Assembly: GCA_025453435.1 (NCBI GenBank)
Contig: JALOQI010000031.1
Location: 1 to 6,188, forward strand
Reading direction: 5' to 3'
DNA: 6,188 nt
Source of the DNA: Candidatus Omnitrophota bacterium
GTDB taxonomy: Bacteria > Omnitrophota > Koll11 > Gygaellales > Profunditerraquicolaceae
Below, piece after piece: positions 1-5,704 of the stretch. Position numbers and translations under genes: made by a program. Within the stretch, counting starts at the first letter, position 1. The number at the start of each line of letters is the position of its first letter. Below the pieces are notes generated by a model, which was not told the DNA's origin, ran no database searches, and saw only the letters and a list, made by a program, of their open reading frames with translations.

Positions 1-115
1 CAATACGCCCGTCTTTATGGTAGATGATCTCGGCAGGGAGCGATGAGGGGACACAGACCGCAAGAAAAAAGATGATAGCGGAAATAAGCGCTGTTTGGGA
101 CATTGCTGATTTCAT
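1..115 (-). CDS. Exported protein of unknown function, N-terminal fragment (cut by window edge)
   Basis: The leftward frame opens with an ATG at 115-113 and stays open to the edge, giving 38 residues. The start reads MKSAMSQTALISAIIFFLAV, followed by a short polar stretch and SLPA before EIIYHKDGRI. This is a typical Sec signal peptide: one Lys near the start, a hydrophobic core around residues 8-22, and a likely signal peptidase I site after the Ala at residue 28. The mature start, with a beta-hairpin-like IIYHKDGRI, resembles small envelope proteins that begin with a 'xxIYLKDGRxxxG' strand, but no function can be given from so little. No Shine-Dalgarno sequence precedes the ATG, and the promoter lies unusually close (see 122-150). 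The gene diverges from the regulator gene at 273. I am confident about the signal peptide and fairly confident that this is a real gene. The in-frame ATG at residue 5 is an alternative start, also without a ribosome binding site. Confidence 0.72.
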   Translation of the reverse strand, partial: MKSAMSQTALISAIIFFLAVCVPSSLPAEIIYHKDGRI

Positions 116-121
116 GACTTT

Positions 122-150
122 AGAATACCGTAATCTTGCGGCTATGTCAA
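122..150 (-). promoter_or_regulatory. Sigma70-like promoter of the leftward exported-protein gene, likely leaderless
   Basis: Read on the minus strand there is a perfect -35 hexamer TTGACA (150-145), a 17-nt spacer and the -10 hexamer TATTCT (127-122; 4 of 6 consensus bases). Only six bases separate the -10 from the ATG at 115, so transcription starting about 7 nt downstream of the -10 would begin at or beside the A of the start codon. No ribosome binding site fits in that gap. The spacer holds a near-perfect 14-bp palindrome at 128-141 (CCGTAATCTTGCGG, one mismatched pair), a possible operator. Confidence 0.6.
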
Positions 151-187
151 GCGCGCAAAACAAACCGGAACTTAAAAGCAAAAAGTC

Positions 188-216
188 TTGAGATGGGCTA
201 TAGGCTGGGTTATAAT
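188..216 (+). promoter_or_regulatory. Sigma70-like promoter of the regulator/acyl-CoA synthetase unit
   Basis: TTGAGA (188-193; 5 of 6 consensus bases) is followed by a 17-nt spacer and a perfect TATAAT (211-216). The predicted start of transcription is near 223, giving a leader of about 50 nt before the ATG at 273. It points away from the promoter at 122-150, with the two -35 elements about 37 nt apart, so a single protein bound between them could affect both directions. Confidence 0.7.
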
Positions 217-233
217 AATATTCATTAAAACAT

Positions 234-246
234 TATCTAGGAGATA
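234..246. promoter_or_regulatory. Interrupted palindrome in the leader, candidate operator of the XRE-cupin regulator
   Basis: TATCT (234-238) and AGATA (242-246) are perfect inverted 5-base arms around AGG. The second arm overlaps another palindrome, GATATATC (243-250). The element lies just downstream of the predicted transcription start and upstream of the ribosome binding site, where a bound XRE-type dimer would block transcription. That it is an operator is inferred from position and symmetry; the arms are short and A/T-rich, so chance is possible. Confidence 0.3.
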
Positions 247-272
247 TATCGGCCGTTAACACAGGAGAGAGT

Positions 273-827
273 ATGCCAGAAAAATTAAGGCAAATAGCTT
301 CGAGGATAAAAGAATTGCGCCAGATCGCCGGCCTCTCGCAGGAACAGCTGGCGGATGCGCTCAAGATCGCGCCGCAGATTTACGGCAAATACGAGTCCGG
401 GGGCGAAGATATACCGGTAAGTGTTTTGTATGAGATAGCCCAGAAGTTCAACGTTGAGCTTACGACCATTCTTACCGGAGATGAGCCGAGGCTGCACGGA
501 TACTGCCTGGTCCGCAAGGAAACAGGGCCTGCCGCAGACCGCAGGAAGGATTATCAATATCAGGATCTCGCTTCGAATTTCGTCCATAAAAAAGCCGAGA
601 TTTTCCTTGTCACCGTCCAGCCTAAACCCGCGAATTCCGAAGTACATTATAACTCGCATCCGGGGCAGGAATTCACTTATATGCTCGACGGCAGCCTGAA
701 GCTGACGCTGGACGGCCATGATCTTGAGCTGAACCAGGGGGACTCCCTTTTCTTCAATTCCGGGTTAAAACACGCAATGACAGCCCTGCACGGAAAACCC
801 GCGCGTTTCCTTGCTTTTATCATATAA
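273..827 (+). CDS. XRE-family transcriptional regulator with C-terminal cupin sensor domain
   Basis: The 184-residue protein has two parts. Residues 7-67 are a Cro/C1-type helix-turn-helix: RIKELRQIAGLSQEQLADAL, then a recognition helix and KYESGGEDIPVSVLYEIAQKF. Residues 108-184 are a small cupin barrel with the metal-site pattern of the family: H125 and H129-x3-E133 in HPGQEFTYMLDG, and H167 in GDSLFFNSGLKH. This is a known architecture (HTH_3 plus Cupin_2) in which the cupin is thought to sense a small metabolite and control DNA binding. The ligand cannot be read from sequence. The ATG at 273 is chosen because AGGAG (263-267) lies 5 nt before it and the helix-turn-helix begins directly after. 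The synthetase gene starts 31 nt after the stop on the same strand; this regulator type often accompanies AMP-forming acyl-CoA synthetases. It is therefore likely a cytoplasmic regulator of its own unit, and perhaps of the divergent exported-protein gene. Confidence 0.93.
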   Translation: MPEKLRQIASRIKELRQIAGLSQEQLADALKIAPQIYGKYESGGEDIPVSVLYEIAQKFNVELTTILTGDEPRLHGYCLVRKETGPAADRRKDYQYQDLASNFVHKKAEIFLVTVQPKPANSEVHYNSHPGQEFTYMLDGSLKLTLDGHDLELNQGDSLFFNSGLKHAMTALHGKPARFLAFII

Positions 828-858
828 GACCCGTAACCTTTGCTAAAAAGGAAGCCAT

Positions 859-2520
859 ATGTTAGAAAAATTCGTGAAAAAATCCTTCAAATCATACGAG
901 GATTTTGTCAAAAACTTCAAGATATCCGTTCCGCCTGATTTCAATTTCGCTTATGACGTCGCCGGGAAATTCGCGGCAGAGCAGCCGGCAAAAAAAGCGC
1001 TTGTCTGGTGCAACGATAAAGGCCGCGAGGCGTCTTTTACTTTCGGAGAACTGGACTCCCGCGTGAACCAGACGGCAAACCTCCTGAAAAGCCTTGGGAT
1101 AGGAAAAGGCGACCCGGTTATGCTGATGCTCAAGCGCCATTACGAATACTGGTTCTGCCTGCTTGCGCTTCACAAACTGGGAGCAATAGCTATACCTGCG
1201 ACACATCTTTTAAAAACCAAAGATTTAATATACCGCAACAACGCCGCTGATATAAGAATGATCGTATGCGTAAACGAGCAGGAGATACTCGAGCAGGTCG
1301 ACCTGGCCAGAAAAGAGTCCAGATCTCTTGTCCACCGCATGGTAGTAGGAGGTTCTTACAAAGACTGGATCTCGTATGATGAAAGAATAGACGGCCAGCC
1401 GCAAGAATTCAAAAGGCCCGTTGGCGCGGCGGCCGCTAAGAATTCCGACATAATGCTTTTATATTTCACCTCGGGCACTACGGGAATGCCTAAAATGGTC
1501 CAGCATAATTTCGCTTACCCGCTCGGGCATATCATAACCGCAAAATACTGGCAGAACGTACAGGATAACGGATTGCACCTGACTGTGGCAGACACTGGAT
1601 GGGCAAAGGCCGCATGGGGCAAGATATACGGCCAGTGGCTGTCGGGCGCAGCGGTGTTCGTATACGATTATGATAAATTCGTGCCCAAAAGCCTGCTCGA
1701 GGTCATATCCAAACACAAGGTGACCACATTCTGCGCGCCTCCTACCGTGTTCAGATATCTTATAAAAGAAGACCTTTCTAAATACGATTTCAGCAAACTT
1801 AAATATTGCGTCGTTGCCGGCGAGCCTTTAAACCCCGAGGTATATAATCAGTTTTTGAAGATGACCGGGATACGCCTTATGGAAGGCTACGGCCAGACGG
1901 AAACCGTAGTCCAGATAGCTACATTCCCGTGGATGGAGCCAAGGCCGGGTTCGATGGGCAAGCCGTCGCCGTCATATGATATAGACATTTTAAATGATAA
2001 GGGACAGTCCTGCCAGGTGGGCGAGCAGGGCCAGATCGTCATAAGAACAGATAAGACTAAACCCGCCGGGATGTTCGACGGATATTACCGCGATCCCGCG
2101 CTTACAAAAAGCGTCTGGCGCGACGGATTATATTACACCGGAGATATGGCATGGCGGGACGAAGACGGATATTTCTGGTTCGTCGGCAGGGCAGATGATC
2201 TTATTAAAAGTTCAGGATACCGGATCGGGCCTTTTGAGGTCGAGAGCGCGCTCCTTGAGCATCCAGCTGTCCTGGAATGCGCTATTACCGCAGTGCCTGA
2301 CCCTGACCGCGGCCAGATAGTCAAAGCCACTGTCGTGCTTACTAAGAATTACCCGCCTTCCGACGAGCTTGTGACAGAGCTGCAGGAACACGTCAAAAAA
2401 GTCACAGCGCCTTATAAATACCCGAGGATCATCGAATTCGTAAAAGAACTGCCCAAGACTATCAGCGGGAAAATCAGGAGAGTAGAGATCAGGGAAGGCG
2501 ACAAGAACAGCATGACTTGA
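859..2520 (+). CDS. AMP-forming acyl-CoA synthetase, acetyl/medium-chain (Acs/MACS-like) type
   Basis: This 553-residue cytoplasmic enzyme of the ANL superfamily should activate a carboxylic acid with ATP to an acyl-AMP and transfer it to CoA. Visible motifs, in order: P-loop TSGTTGMPK (204-212); [18 protein letters not shown], characteristic of the acetyl/medium-chain acyl-CoA synthetase branch; EGYGQTE (342-348); YTGD (426-429); the hinge [21 protein letters not shown] from about 442; and the C-terminal catalytic lysine K538 in ISGKIRR. Length and motifs are complete, so the enzyme looks active. The substrate (acetate, propionate, branched or medium-chain acid) is not decidable here. AAGGAA at 848-853 lies 5 nt before the ATG. 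K538 is the lysine that is acetylated and switched off in Acs homologues; no acetyltransferase gene is nearby. Together with the XRE-cupin gene upstream it probably forms a two-gene transcript in which an acid or its CoA ester may be the sensed signal (inference). Confidence 0.92.
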   Translation: MLEKFVKKSFKSYEDFVKNFKISVPPDFNFAYDVAGKFAAEQPAKKALVWCNDKGREASFTFGELDSRVNQTANLLKSLGIGKGDPVMLMLKRHYEYWFCLLALHKLGAIAIPATHLLKTKDLIYRNNAADIRMIVCVNEQEILEQVDLARKESRSLVHRMVVGGSYKDWISYDERIDGQPQEFKRPVGAAAAKNSDIMLLYFTSGTTGMPKMVQHNFAYPLGHIITAKYWQNVQDNGLHLTVADTGWAKAAWGKIYGQWLSGAAVFVYDYDKFVPKSLLEVISKHKVTTFCAPPTVFRYLIKEDLSKYDFSKLKYCVVAGEPLNPEVYNQFLKMTGIRLMEGYGQTETVVQIATFPWMEPRPGSMGKPSPSYDIDILNDKGQSCQVGEQGQIVIRTDKTKPAGMFDGYYRDPALTKSVWRDGLYYTGDMAWRDEDGYFWFVGRADDLIKSSGYRIGPFEVESALLEHPAVLECAITAVPDPDRGQIVKATVVLTKNYPPSDELVTELQEHVKKVTAPYKYPRIIEFVKELPKTISGKIRRVEIREGDKNSMT

Positions 2521-2526
2521 TTTTTG

Positions 2527-2808
2527 TTACCAGAGATTGTCTTCTATCCAGGGATCGACTTTTGAAAGCTGCGACCAGGCCTCTTTCCATCTTGACCAGG
2601 GACGCTGTGGCCGCTCTCGTTGATCCGCTGACGCCGGATCGACGATAACCGGCGTCGATCTTCTTCCGGTTGTGCCGGAATGCACGATATATCCCACATC
2701 CTTAGGGCTTATGCGTTTCGTCCCGAATGCGCCCGCGGTCTCGCACCCGCTCATATAGCAGATCGAAATAAACCCCAATATTAAAATACAGACTTTCCTG
2801 ACAATCAT
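2527..2808 (-). CDS. Small Trp-rich lipoprotein of unknown function
   Basis: The 93-residue product starts with a short lipoprotein signal peptide: MIVRK, a hydrophobic core to about residue 19, then MSGC with the candidate lipidated Cys at 22. Methionine at -3 makes the lipobox slightly atypical. The mature 72 residues have no domain I recognise. They are polar, with an Arg/Pro/Gln stretch (62-70), and end in a segment with five tryptophans (71, 74, 78, 87, 93), finishing DPWIEDNLW. The Glu and Thr after the Cys give no inner-membrane retention signal of the Asp+2 kind, so outer-membrane sorting is plausible. AAGGAG (2820-2815) 6 nt before the ATG fixes the start. The gene follows the PilZ gene by 28 nt and is probably cotranscribed. 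Its stop faces the synthetase stop at a distance of 6 nt. The coding sequence contains a cluster of inverted repeats at 2622-2680. Confidence 0.78.
   Translation of the reverse strand: MIVRKVCILILGFISICYMSGCETAGAFGTKRISPKDVGYIVHSGTTGRRSTPVIVDPASADQRERPQRPWSRWKEAWSQLSKVDPWIEDNLW
2622..2680. repeat. Cluster of four inverted repeats, partly overlapping
   Basis: Within 59 bp there are four perfect inverted repeats: GATCCG/CGGATC (2622-2627 and 2635-2640), GACGCCGG/CCGGCGTC (2630-2637 and 2649-2656), GATCGACG/CGTCGATC (2637-2644 and 2653-2660), and TTCCGG/CCGGAA (2664-2669 and 2675-2680). The first three share bases, so as RNA hairpins they exclude one another. The last is independent, with a 5-nt loop. 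They lie in the coding region of the lipoprotein gene; no T-tract follows, so they do not look like a terminator. Confidence 0.6.
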
Positions 2809-2814
2809 CTCCCG

Positions 2815-2831
2815 CTCCTTGATACTTAAAA
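2815..2831 (-). promoter_or_regulatory. Ribosome binding site and leader element of the lipoprotein gene (copy 2)
   Basis: On the minus strand TTTTAAGTAT (2831-2822), one C, then AAGGAG (2820-2815) precede the ATG at 2808 by 6 nt. The same sequence without the C is found before the PilZ gene (3251-3235). The Shine-Dalgarno function is clear; the meaning of the conserved A/T-rich part is unknown. Confidence 0.6.
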
Positions 2832-2836
2832 ATACG

Positions 2837-3229
2837 TCAGGCAGAGGCTCCGATAAAATTTTTGATCTCTCCCAGGTCCTCTTTTTCTATAGACTTGAAA
2901 ATTATACCTATGCGGTATTCGTTATTCGCAAGCGTGTGATGGTAGCGGACTTCGCCCGTTATATCCATCGGGCCGTAAAAACTTACATCGTCGCTGTCAA
3001 CCCTGAAAAGAGTGAATTTCATCGACAATACAGATCCTTCGGGGATGTCATAATTGGTCAGAACGGAAAGGCCGCCTTCGCTCAAGTCTATCATGGTTGC
3101 GCGTATCTCTTTTTGATCTATCTGCATGCGCATCTTGGATGTCTTATCCACCCTGAACACTATTGCCAGGTTGACTCTCAGGCGCTTGAATATGCGCCTA
3201 TCCATGCCCGAATCGGATTTCTCCGGCAT
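2837..3229 (-). CDS. PilZ-domain protein, candidate c-di-GMP receptor
   Basis: The 130-residue single-domain protein carries both PilZ signatures: DRRIFKRLRV (R12 and R16 in the RxxxR arginine motif) near the start, and DLSEGG (D48, S50, G52, G53) on the first strands of the barrel, followed by beta strands up to the end (EYRIGIIFKSI). In characterised PilZ proteins these residues clamp a c-di-GMP dimer, so binding is likely. The output is unknown, since there is no enzymatic or DNA-binding domain. It has no signal peptide and should be cytoplasmic. The ATG at 3229 is preceded by a perfect AAGGAGG (3241-3235) 5 nt away, and the arginine motif follows closely, which supports this start. The upstream gene, on the same strand with a 40-nt gap, encodes a membrane coiled-coil protein, and the downstream gene a lipoprotein, so the context points to an envelope-related output such as a surface, pilus or secretion process. 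No diguanylate cyclase or EAL/HD-GYP gene is in the window. Confidence 0.9.
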   Translation of the reverse strand: MPEKSDSGMDRRIFKRLRVNLAIVFRVDKTSKMRMQIDQKEIRATMIDLSEGGLSVLTNYDIPEGSVLSMKFTLFRVDSDDVSFYGPMDITGEVRYHHTLANNEYRIGIIFKSIEKEDLGEIKNFIGASA

Positions 3230-3234
3230 AACTT

Positions 3235-3251
3235 CCTCCTTATACTTAAAA
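3235..3251 (-). promoter_or_regulatory. Ribosome binding site and leader element of the PilZ gene (copy 1)
   Basis: On the minus strand TTTTAAGTAT (3251-3242) is directly followed by AAGGAGG (3241-3235), then 5 nt and the ATG. Just upstream, CTCCT at 3266-3262 can pair with the AGGAG of this site, which would hide it in a weak 5-bp stem. The A/T-rich part matches copy 2 at 2831-2822 exactly. Confidence 0.6.
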
Positions 3252-3269
3252 TTTATGCTTTAGGAGCTT

Positions 3270-3671
3270 TTAACGCTGCTCCTGATCTTTTAAAAGTTTT
3301 TCCAATAACTTTCTCGAAGCGGTAGAAGCTTTCTTTTCCAGCTGTTTTACGGCTTCTTCCTTCTGAGCAAGATCGAACCTTGTCTTTTGCAGCTGCCTTT
3401 GAGTATCTTCCAGCCGCCTGGACAGATCCCGGGCCTCATTCTCAAGATTCGACATATCCTGCCGCTGCGATGAGATCCGGGCGGAATAATCCATAAATGC
3501 CGCGGCCGAAATGACTGCTATCAGAAAGACGACCGCGCCCATCCATATAACGCATGTCTTCCAGACAGCGGCCTGGCGGACCAACTGCGCGTTTTTAGTC
3601 CTGTATCCGATGACTAATTGTTTATAATCAGCCAGAGCGTATACGATATCGGATTTTTCTTTCGATGCCAT
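3270..3671 (-). CDS. Single-pass membrane protein with C-terminal coiled coil, function unknown
   Basis: The 133-residue protein has a basic N-terminal segment (residues 1-38, seven Lys/Arg from K4 to K38), one transmembrane helix (about 39-60, CVIWMGAVVFLIAVISAAAF) and a highly charged helical tail (about 65-131) of Glu, Gln, Lys, Arg and Leu. Leu/Val/Ala at 87, 94, 101, 108, 115 and 122 fall in a strict seven-residue rhythm, so the tail is a coiled coil. By the positive-inside rule the N-terminus is cytoplasmic and the coiled coil lies outside the inner membrane. The layout resembles small division or secretion scaffold proteins, but no family motif was seen. The ATG at 3671 is the only Met before the membrane helix. 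The only Shine-Dalgarno-like bases, AAGG, lie 2 nt from it, which is too close. A near-consensus promoter sits directly in front (3678-3706). It is the first gene of a likely operon with the PilZ and lipoprotein genes. Confidence 0.82.
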   Translation of the reverse strand: MASKEKSDIVYALADYKQLVIGYRTKNAQLVRQAAVWKTCVIWMGAVVFLIAVISAAAFMDYSARISSQRQDMSNLENEARDLSRRLEDTQRQLQKTRFDLAQKEEAVKQLEKKASTASRKLLEKLLKDQEQR

Positions 3672-3677
3672 GACCTT

Positions 3678-3706
3678 ATTATACTATATTTGCCGCTGTT
3701 TGTTAA
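3678..3706 (-). promoter_or_regulatory. Sigma70-like promoter of the coiled-coil/PilZ/lipoprotein operon, likely leaderless
   Basis: On the minus strand TTAACA (3706-3701; 5 of 6 consensus bases) is followed by 17 nt and a perfect TATAAT (3683-3678). The hexamer ends 6 nt before the ATG at 3671, the same spacing as at the promoter 150-122, so transcription should start at or next to the start codon. A 12-bp near-palindrome, CTTACATGCAAG (3709-3720), lies just upstream of the -35 and could be a regulator site (weak). The 55-nt gap after folE holds no convincing terminator, so some read-through from folE may also supply this operon with a longer mRNA. Confidence 0.65.
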
Positions 3707-3726
3707 TCCTTACATGCAAGCCCGGT

Positions 3727-4281
3727 TTATTTCATAAGGGACAGCGTTTCCGCCCTTGTTTTCTCGTTCTTCTGGAATACTCCCCGCACCGCGGAAGTTA
3801 CAGTCAAAGTGCCCGGTTTTTTGACTCCTCTCATGGACATGCAAAGATGTTCGGCTTCGATCACCACCATGCACCCCTGAGGCTTGAGTTTTGACATTAT
3901 GATATCCGCTATCTGCGTCGTGAGCCTCTCCTGCACCTGGGGCCTGCGGGAGAGTATATCCACGACCCTGGCCAGCTTGCTCAATCCCGTGACGCGGCCG
4001 TTATTAGGTATATAGGCTATATTTGCCCGTCCAATAAATGGAAGCAGATGGTGCTCGCATACGCTGTAAAGCGGGATTCCTTTGAGCAACACGATTTCTT
4101 CATGTTTCTGGTCCAGGACCACCTCAAGCTCTCTGGCAGGATCCCGGCCTATGCCTTCGAATATCTCCTCGTACATCTCTGCGACGCGGCGCGGCGTGTC
4201 TTTCAGGTCTTTCTGTTCAGGATCAACGCCGATAGCCTTTAAGATCTCTCGCACTGCTTTCTCTATTTTTTTTGTATCCAT
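3727..4281 (-). CDS. folE: GTP cyclohydrolase I (FolE)
   Basis: The 184-residue enzyme converts GTP to 7,8-dihydroneopterin triphosphate and formate, the first step of tetrahydrofolate synthesis and also the source of the precursor for queuosine and other pterins. The family's zinc and catalytic residues are all present: C75, H77 and H78 in [10 protein letters not shown], and H145 and C147 in [22 protein letters not shown] (27-37), [17 protein letters not shown] (94-110), [13 protein letters not shown] (113-125) and the C-terminal [16 protein letters not shown] blocks also match. The size is normal for a short bacterial FolE, which acts as a cytoplasmic decamer. AGGAG (4293-4289) lies 7 nt before the ATG and overlaps the TAG stop of mnmE, so the two genes are almost surely cotranscribed and perhaps translationally coupled. 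A good promoter for the next gene follows the stop. Confidence 0.97.
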   Translation of the reverse strand: MDTKKIEKAVREILKAIGVDPEQKDLKDTPRRVAEMYEEIFEGIGRDPARELEVVLDQKHEEIVLLKGIPLYSVCEHHLLPFIGRANIAYIPNNGRVTGLSKLARVVDILSRRPQVQERLTTQIADIIMSKLKPQGCMVVIEAEHLCMSMRGVKKPGTLTVTSAVRGVFQKNEKTRAETLSLMK

Positions 4282-4291
4282 GGCCTCTCTC

Positions 4292-5704
4292 CTATTTTCC
4301 TATACAGAACTGGCTGAAGATCGAATCCAAGAGATCTTCTGAAAAACGCCTGCCCAGGATCTCGTCAAGCTCAAGCAGAGCATCCTTTATATGCTGCGCC
4401 AGCAGTTCCGCTGACAGACCATTATCCAGCGAATCAAGGGCCCGGGCAATACTTTTTTGCGCAGACTTCAGGCGGTTGATATGGCGCATATTACCCACAA
4501 AAAAAGGCTCGCTGAAATTTACTTTGCCGGCGTACACGAAATCGGCGATAGCCGTTTCCAGGGACTCTATATTTTTGAGCAGTTTCGCGCTCACTTCGAC
4601 CGACTGCGGGAAATGGCCATTGATATCTTTTCTTGAAAGCCTGCGTTTCAGGTCAATTTTGTTGATCACCGCGATCGTCTTTGAGGCCGCCATCATGCGC
4701 ATTAACGACTTCTCTTGTTTTCCTATCACCCTGCGGCCGTCTAGAACAAGCAAAATCAGATCCGCTTCTTTTATGCATTCTTTTGCCCTGGCCACTGCCT
4801 TTCTCTCAACCAGGTCCCTGGGTTCCAGAAGGCCGGCAGTGTCCATTATCCTGACCGGGATGCCTTTGATATCTATGCAATCCTCTATTACATCCCTGGT
4901 CGTTCCTGCCACGGGAGTAACTATTGACCTCTCTTTCTGCAGCAGTGCGTTAAGCAAAGAAGACTTGCCCACATTGGGCCTGCCGCAGATGACGGCTTTT
5001 ATACCGTCGCGCACTACCCGGCCGAATCTTGACCGGTCAAGGATATTGCCGAGGTCTTCGTAGACCAAAGAGAGGCTTTCTCTAAGGCGCCTCATATCGC
5101 ACCCCGGGATTTCTTCCTCGGGAAAATCTATATTGGCTTCGAGCACGGACAGCCCTTCTATGAGGGCCTGGCGCATGCCGTCGACTTTTGAAGAAAGGGC
5201 GCCGGTAAGCTGCTGCAGTCCGCAGGAAAGCGCGGCGTCCGTTTTGGCCCGTATTACATCCAGCACTGCTTCGGCCTGTGACAGATCCAGCCTTCCGTTC
5301 AAAAAAGCGCGCTTTGTAAACTCTCCCGGCTGCGCTATCCTTGCGCCGGCATCTAATACCATCTCCAGGACCCTGCGCAACGCCACGATCCCGCCGTGAC
5401 AGTTTATCTCGACAATGTCTTCCCGCGTGAAACTTGCAGGCGCGCGCATCACGGTCAATAAAACCTCGTCGATAATCCCCGGCGCGGCAGGGCCGAGGGC
5501 AGATCCGGCAGTTCCGTTGTCAGAGATCCAGCCGTAGTGTATGGTGTAAGTTTTGTAGTTTGAGGGTTTTGCTTTGTCTTTGGCAATAAATATCCTGTCG
5601 GCTATATCAAGAGCCCCGGGCCCTGATATGCGCACTATGCCTATCCCCGCTTCCCCTGAAGACGTGGCTATTGCGGCTATCGTGTCAGTATAGCTGTATT
5701 TCAT
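4292..5704 (-). CDS. mnmE: tRNA uridine-34 modification GTPase MnmE (TrmE)
   Basis: The 470-residue protein is a complete MnmE, partner of MnmG in adding the carboxymethylaminomethyl group to C5 of wobble uridine in certain tRNAs, using a tetrahydrofolate one-carbon unit. The N-terminal folate-binding domain (1-120) starts [24 protein letters not shown] helical domain follows and encloses the G domain, with G1 GRPNVGKS (241-248), TTRD (268-271), DTAG (288-291) and NKID (348-351). E300 in LVER aligns with the catalytic Glu282 of the E. coli enzyme. The C-terminus is the family's CxGK (C467-K470). Oddities: a Gly/Ala/Pro-rich insertion of roughly ten residues at 64-75 and Arg94 where many homologues have Gly in the TGED motif. 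The ATG overlaps the folC stop (ATGA), and no strong ribosome binding site precedes it, so translation probably depends on coupling with folC. The expected partner mnmG is not in the window. Confidence 0.97.
   Translation of the reverse strand: MKYSYTDTIAAIATSSGEAGIGIVRISGPGALDIADRIFIAKDKAKPSNYKTYTIHYGWISDNGTAGSALGPAAPGIIDEVLLTVMRAPASFTREDIVEINCHGGIVALRRVLEMVLDAGARIAQPGEFTKRAFLNGRLDLSQAEAVLDVIRAKTDAALSCGLQQLTGALSSKVDGMRQALIEGLSVLEANIDFPEEEIPGCDMRRLRESLSLVYEDLGNILDRSRFGRVVRDGIKAVICGRPNVGKSSLLNALLQKERSIVTPVAGTTRDVIEDCIDIKGIPVRIMDTAGLLEPRDLVERKAVARAKECIKEADLILLVLDGRRVIGKQEKSLMRMMAASKTIAVINKIDLKRRLSRKDINGHFPQSVEVSAKLLKNIESLETAIADFVYAGKVNFSEPFFVGNMRHINRLKSAQKSIARALDSLDNGLSAELLAQHIKDALLELDEILGRRFSEDLLDSIFSQFCIGK

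Noticed and set aside
2502..2526. Intrinsic terminator after the synthetase gene
   Set aside because: The stem has only 4 bp with a 10-nt loop, which is not enough beside the short T run.
3230..3269. Riboswitch-like sequestration of the PilZ ribosome binding site by CTCCT
   Set aside because: Only 5 bp pair across a 21-nt A/T-rich loop, and no conserved aptamer-like structure is visible; it is mentioned with the leader element but not called.
2819..3325. Open frame of 168 codons on the plus strand opposite the PilZ gene
   Set aside because: The opposite strand has a PilZ protein with both signature motifs and a perfect ribosome binding site; this frame has neither a motif nor a convincing start site.
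4272..5063. Long open frame of 263 codons on the plus strand opposite mnmE
   Set aside because: It lies antisense to an unmistakable mnmE, has a Ser/Arg-rich composition typical of a reverse-strand shadow, and shows no recognisable domain.
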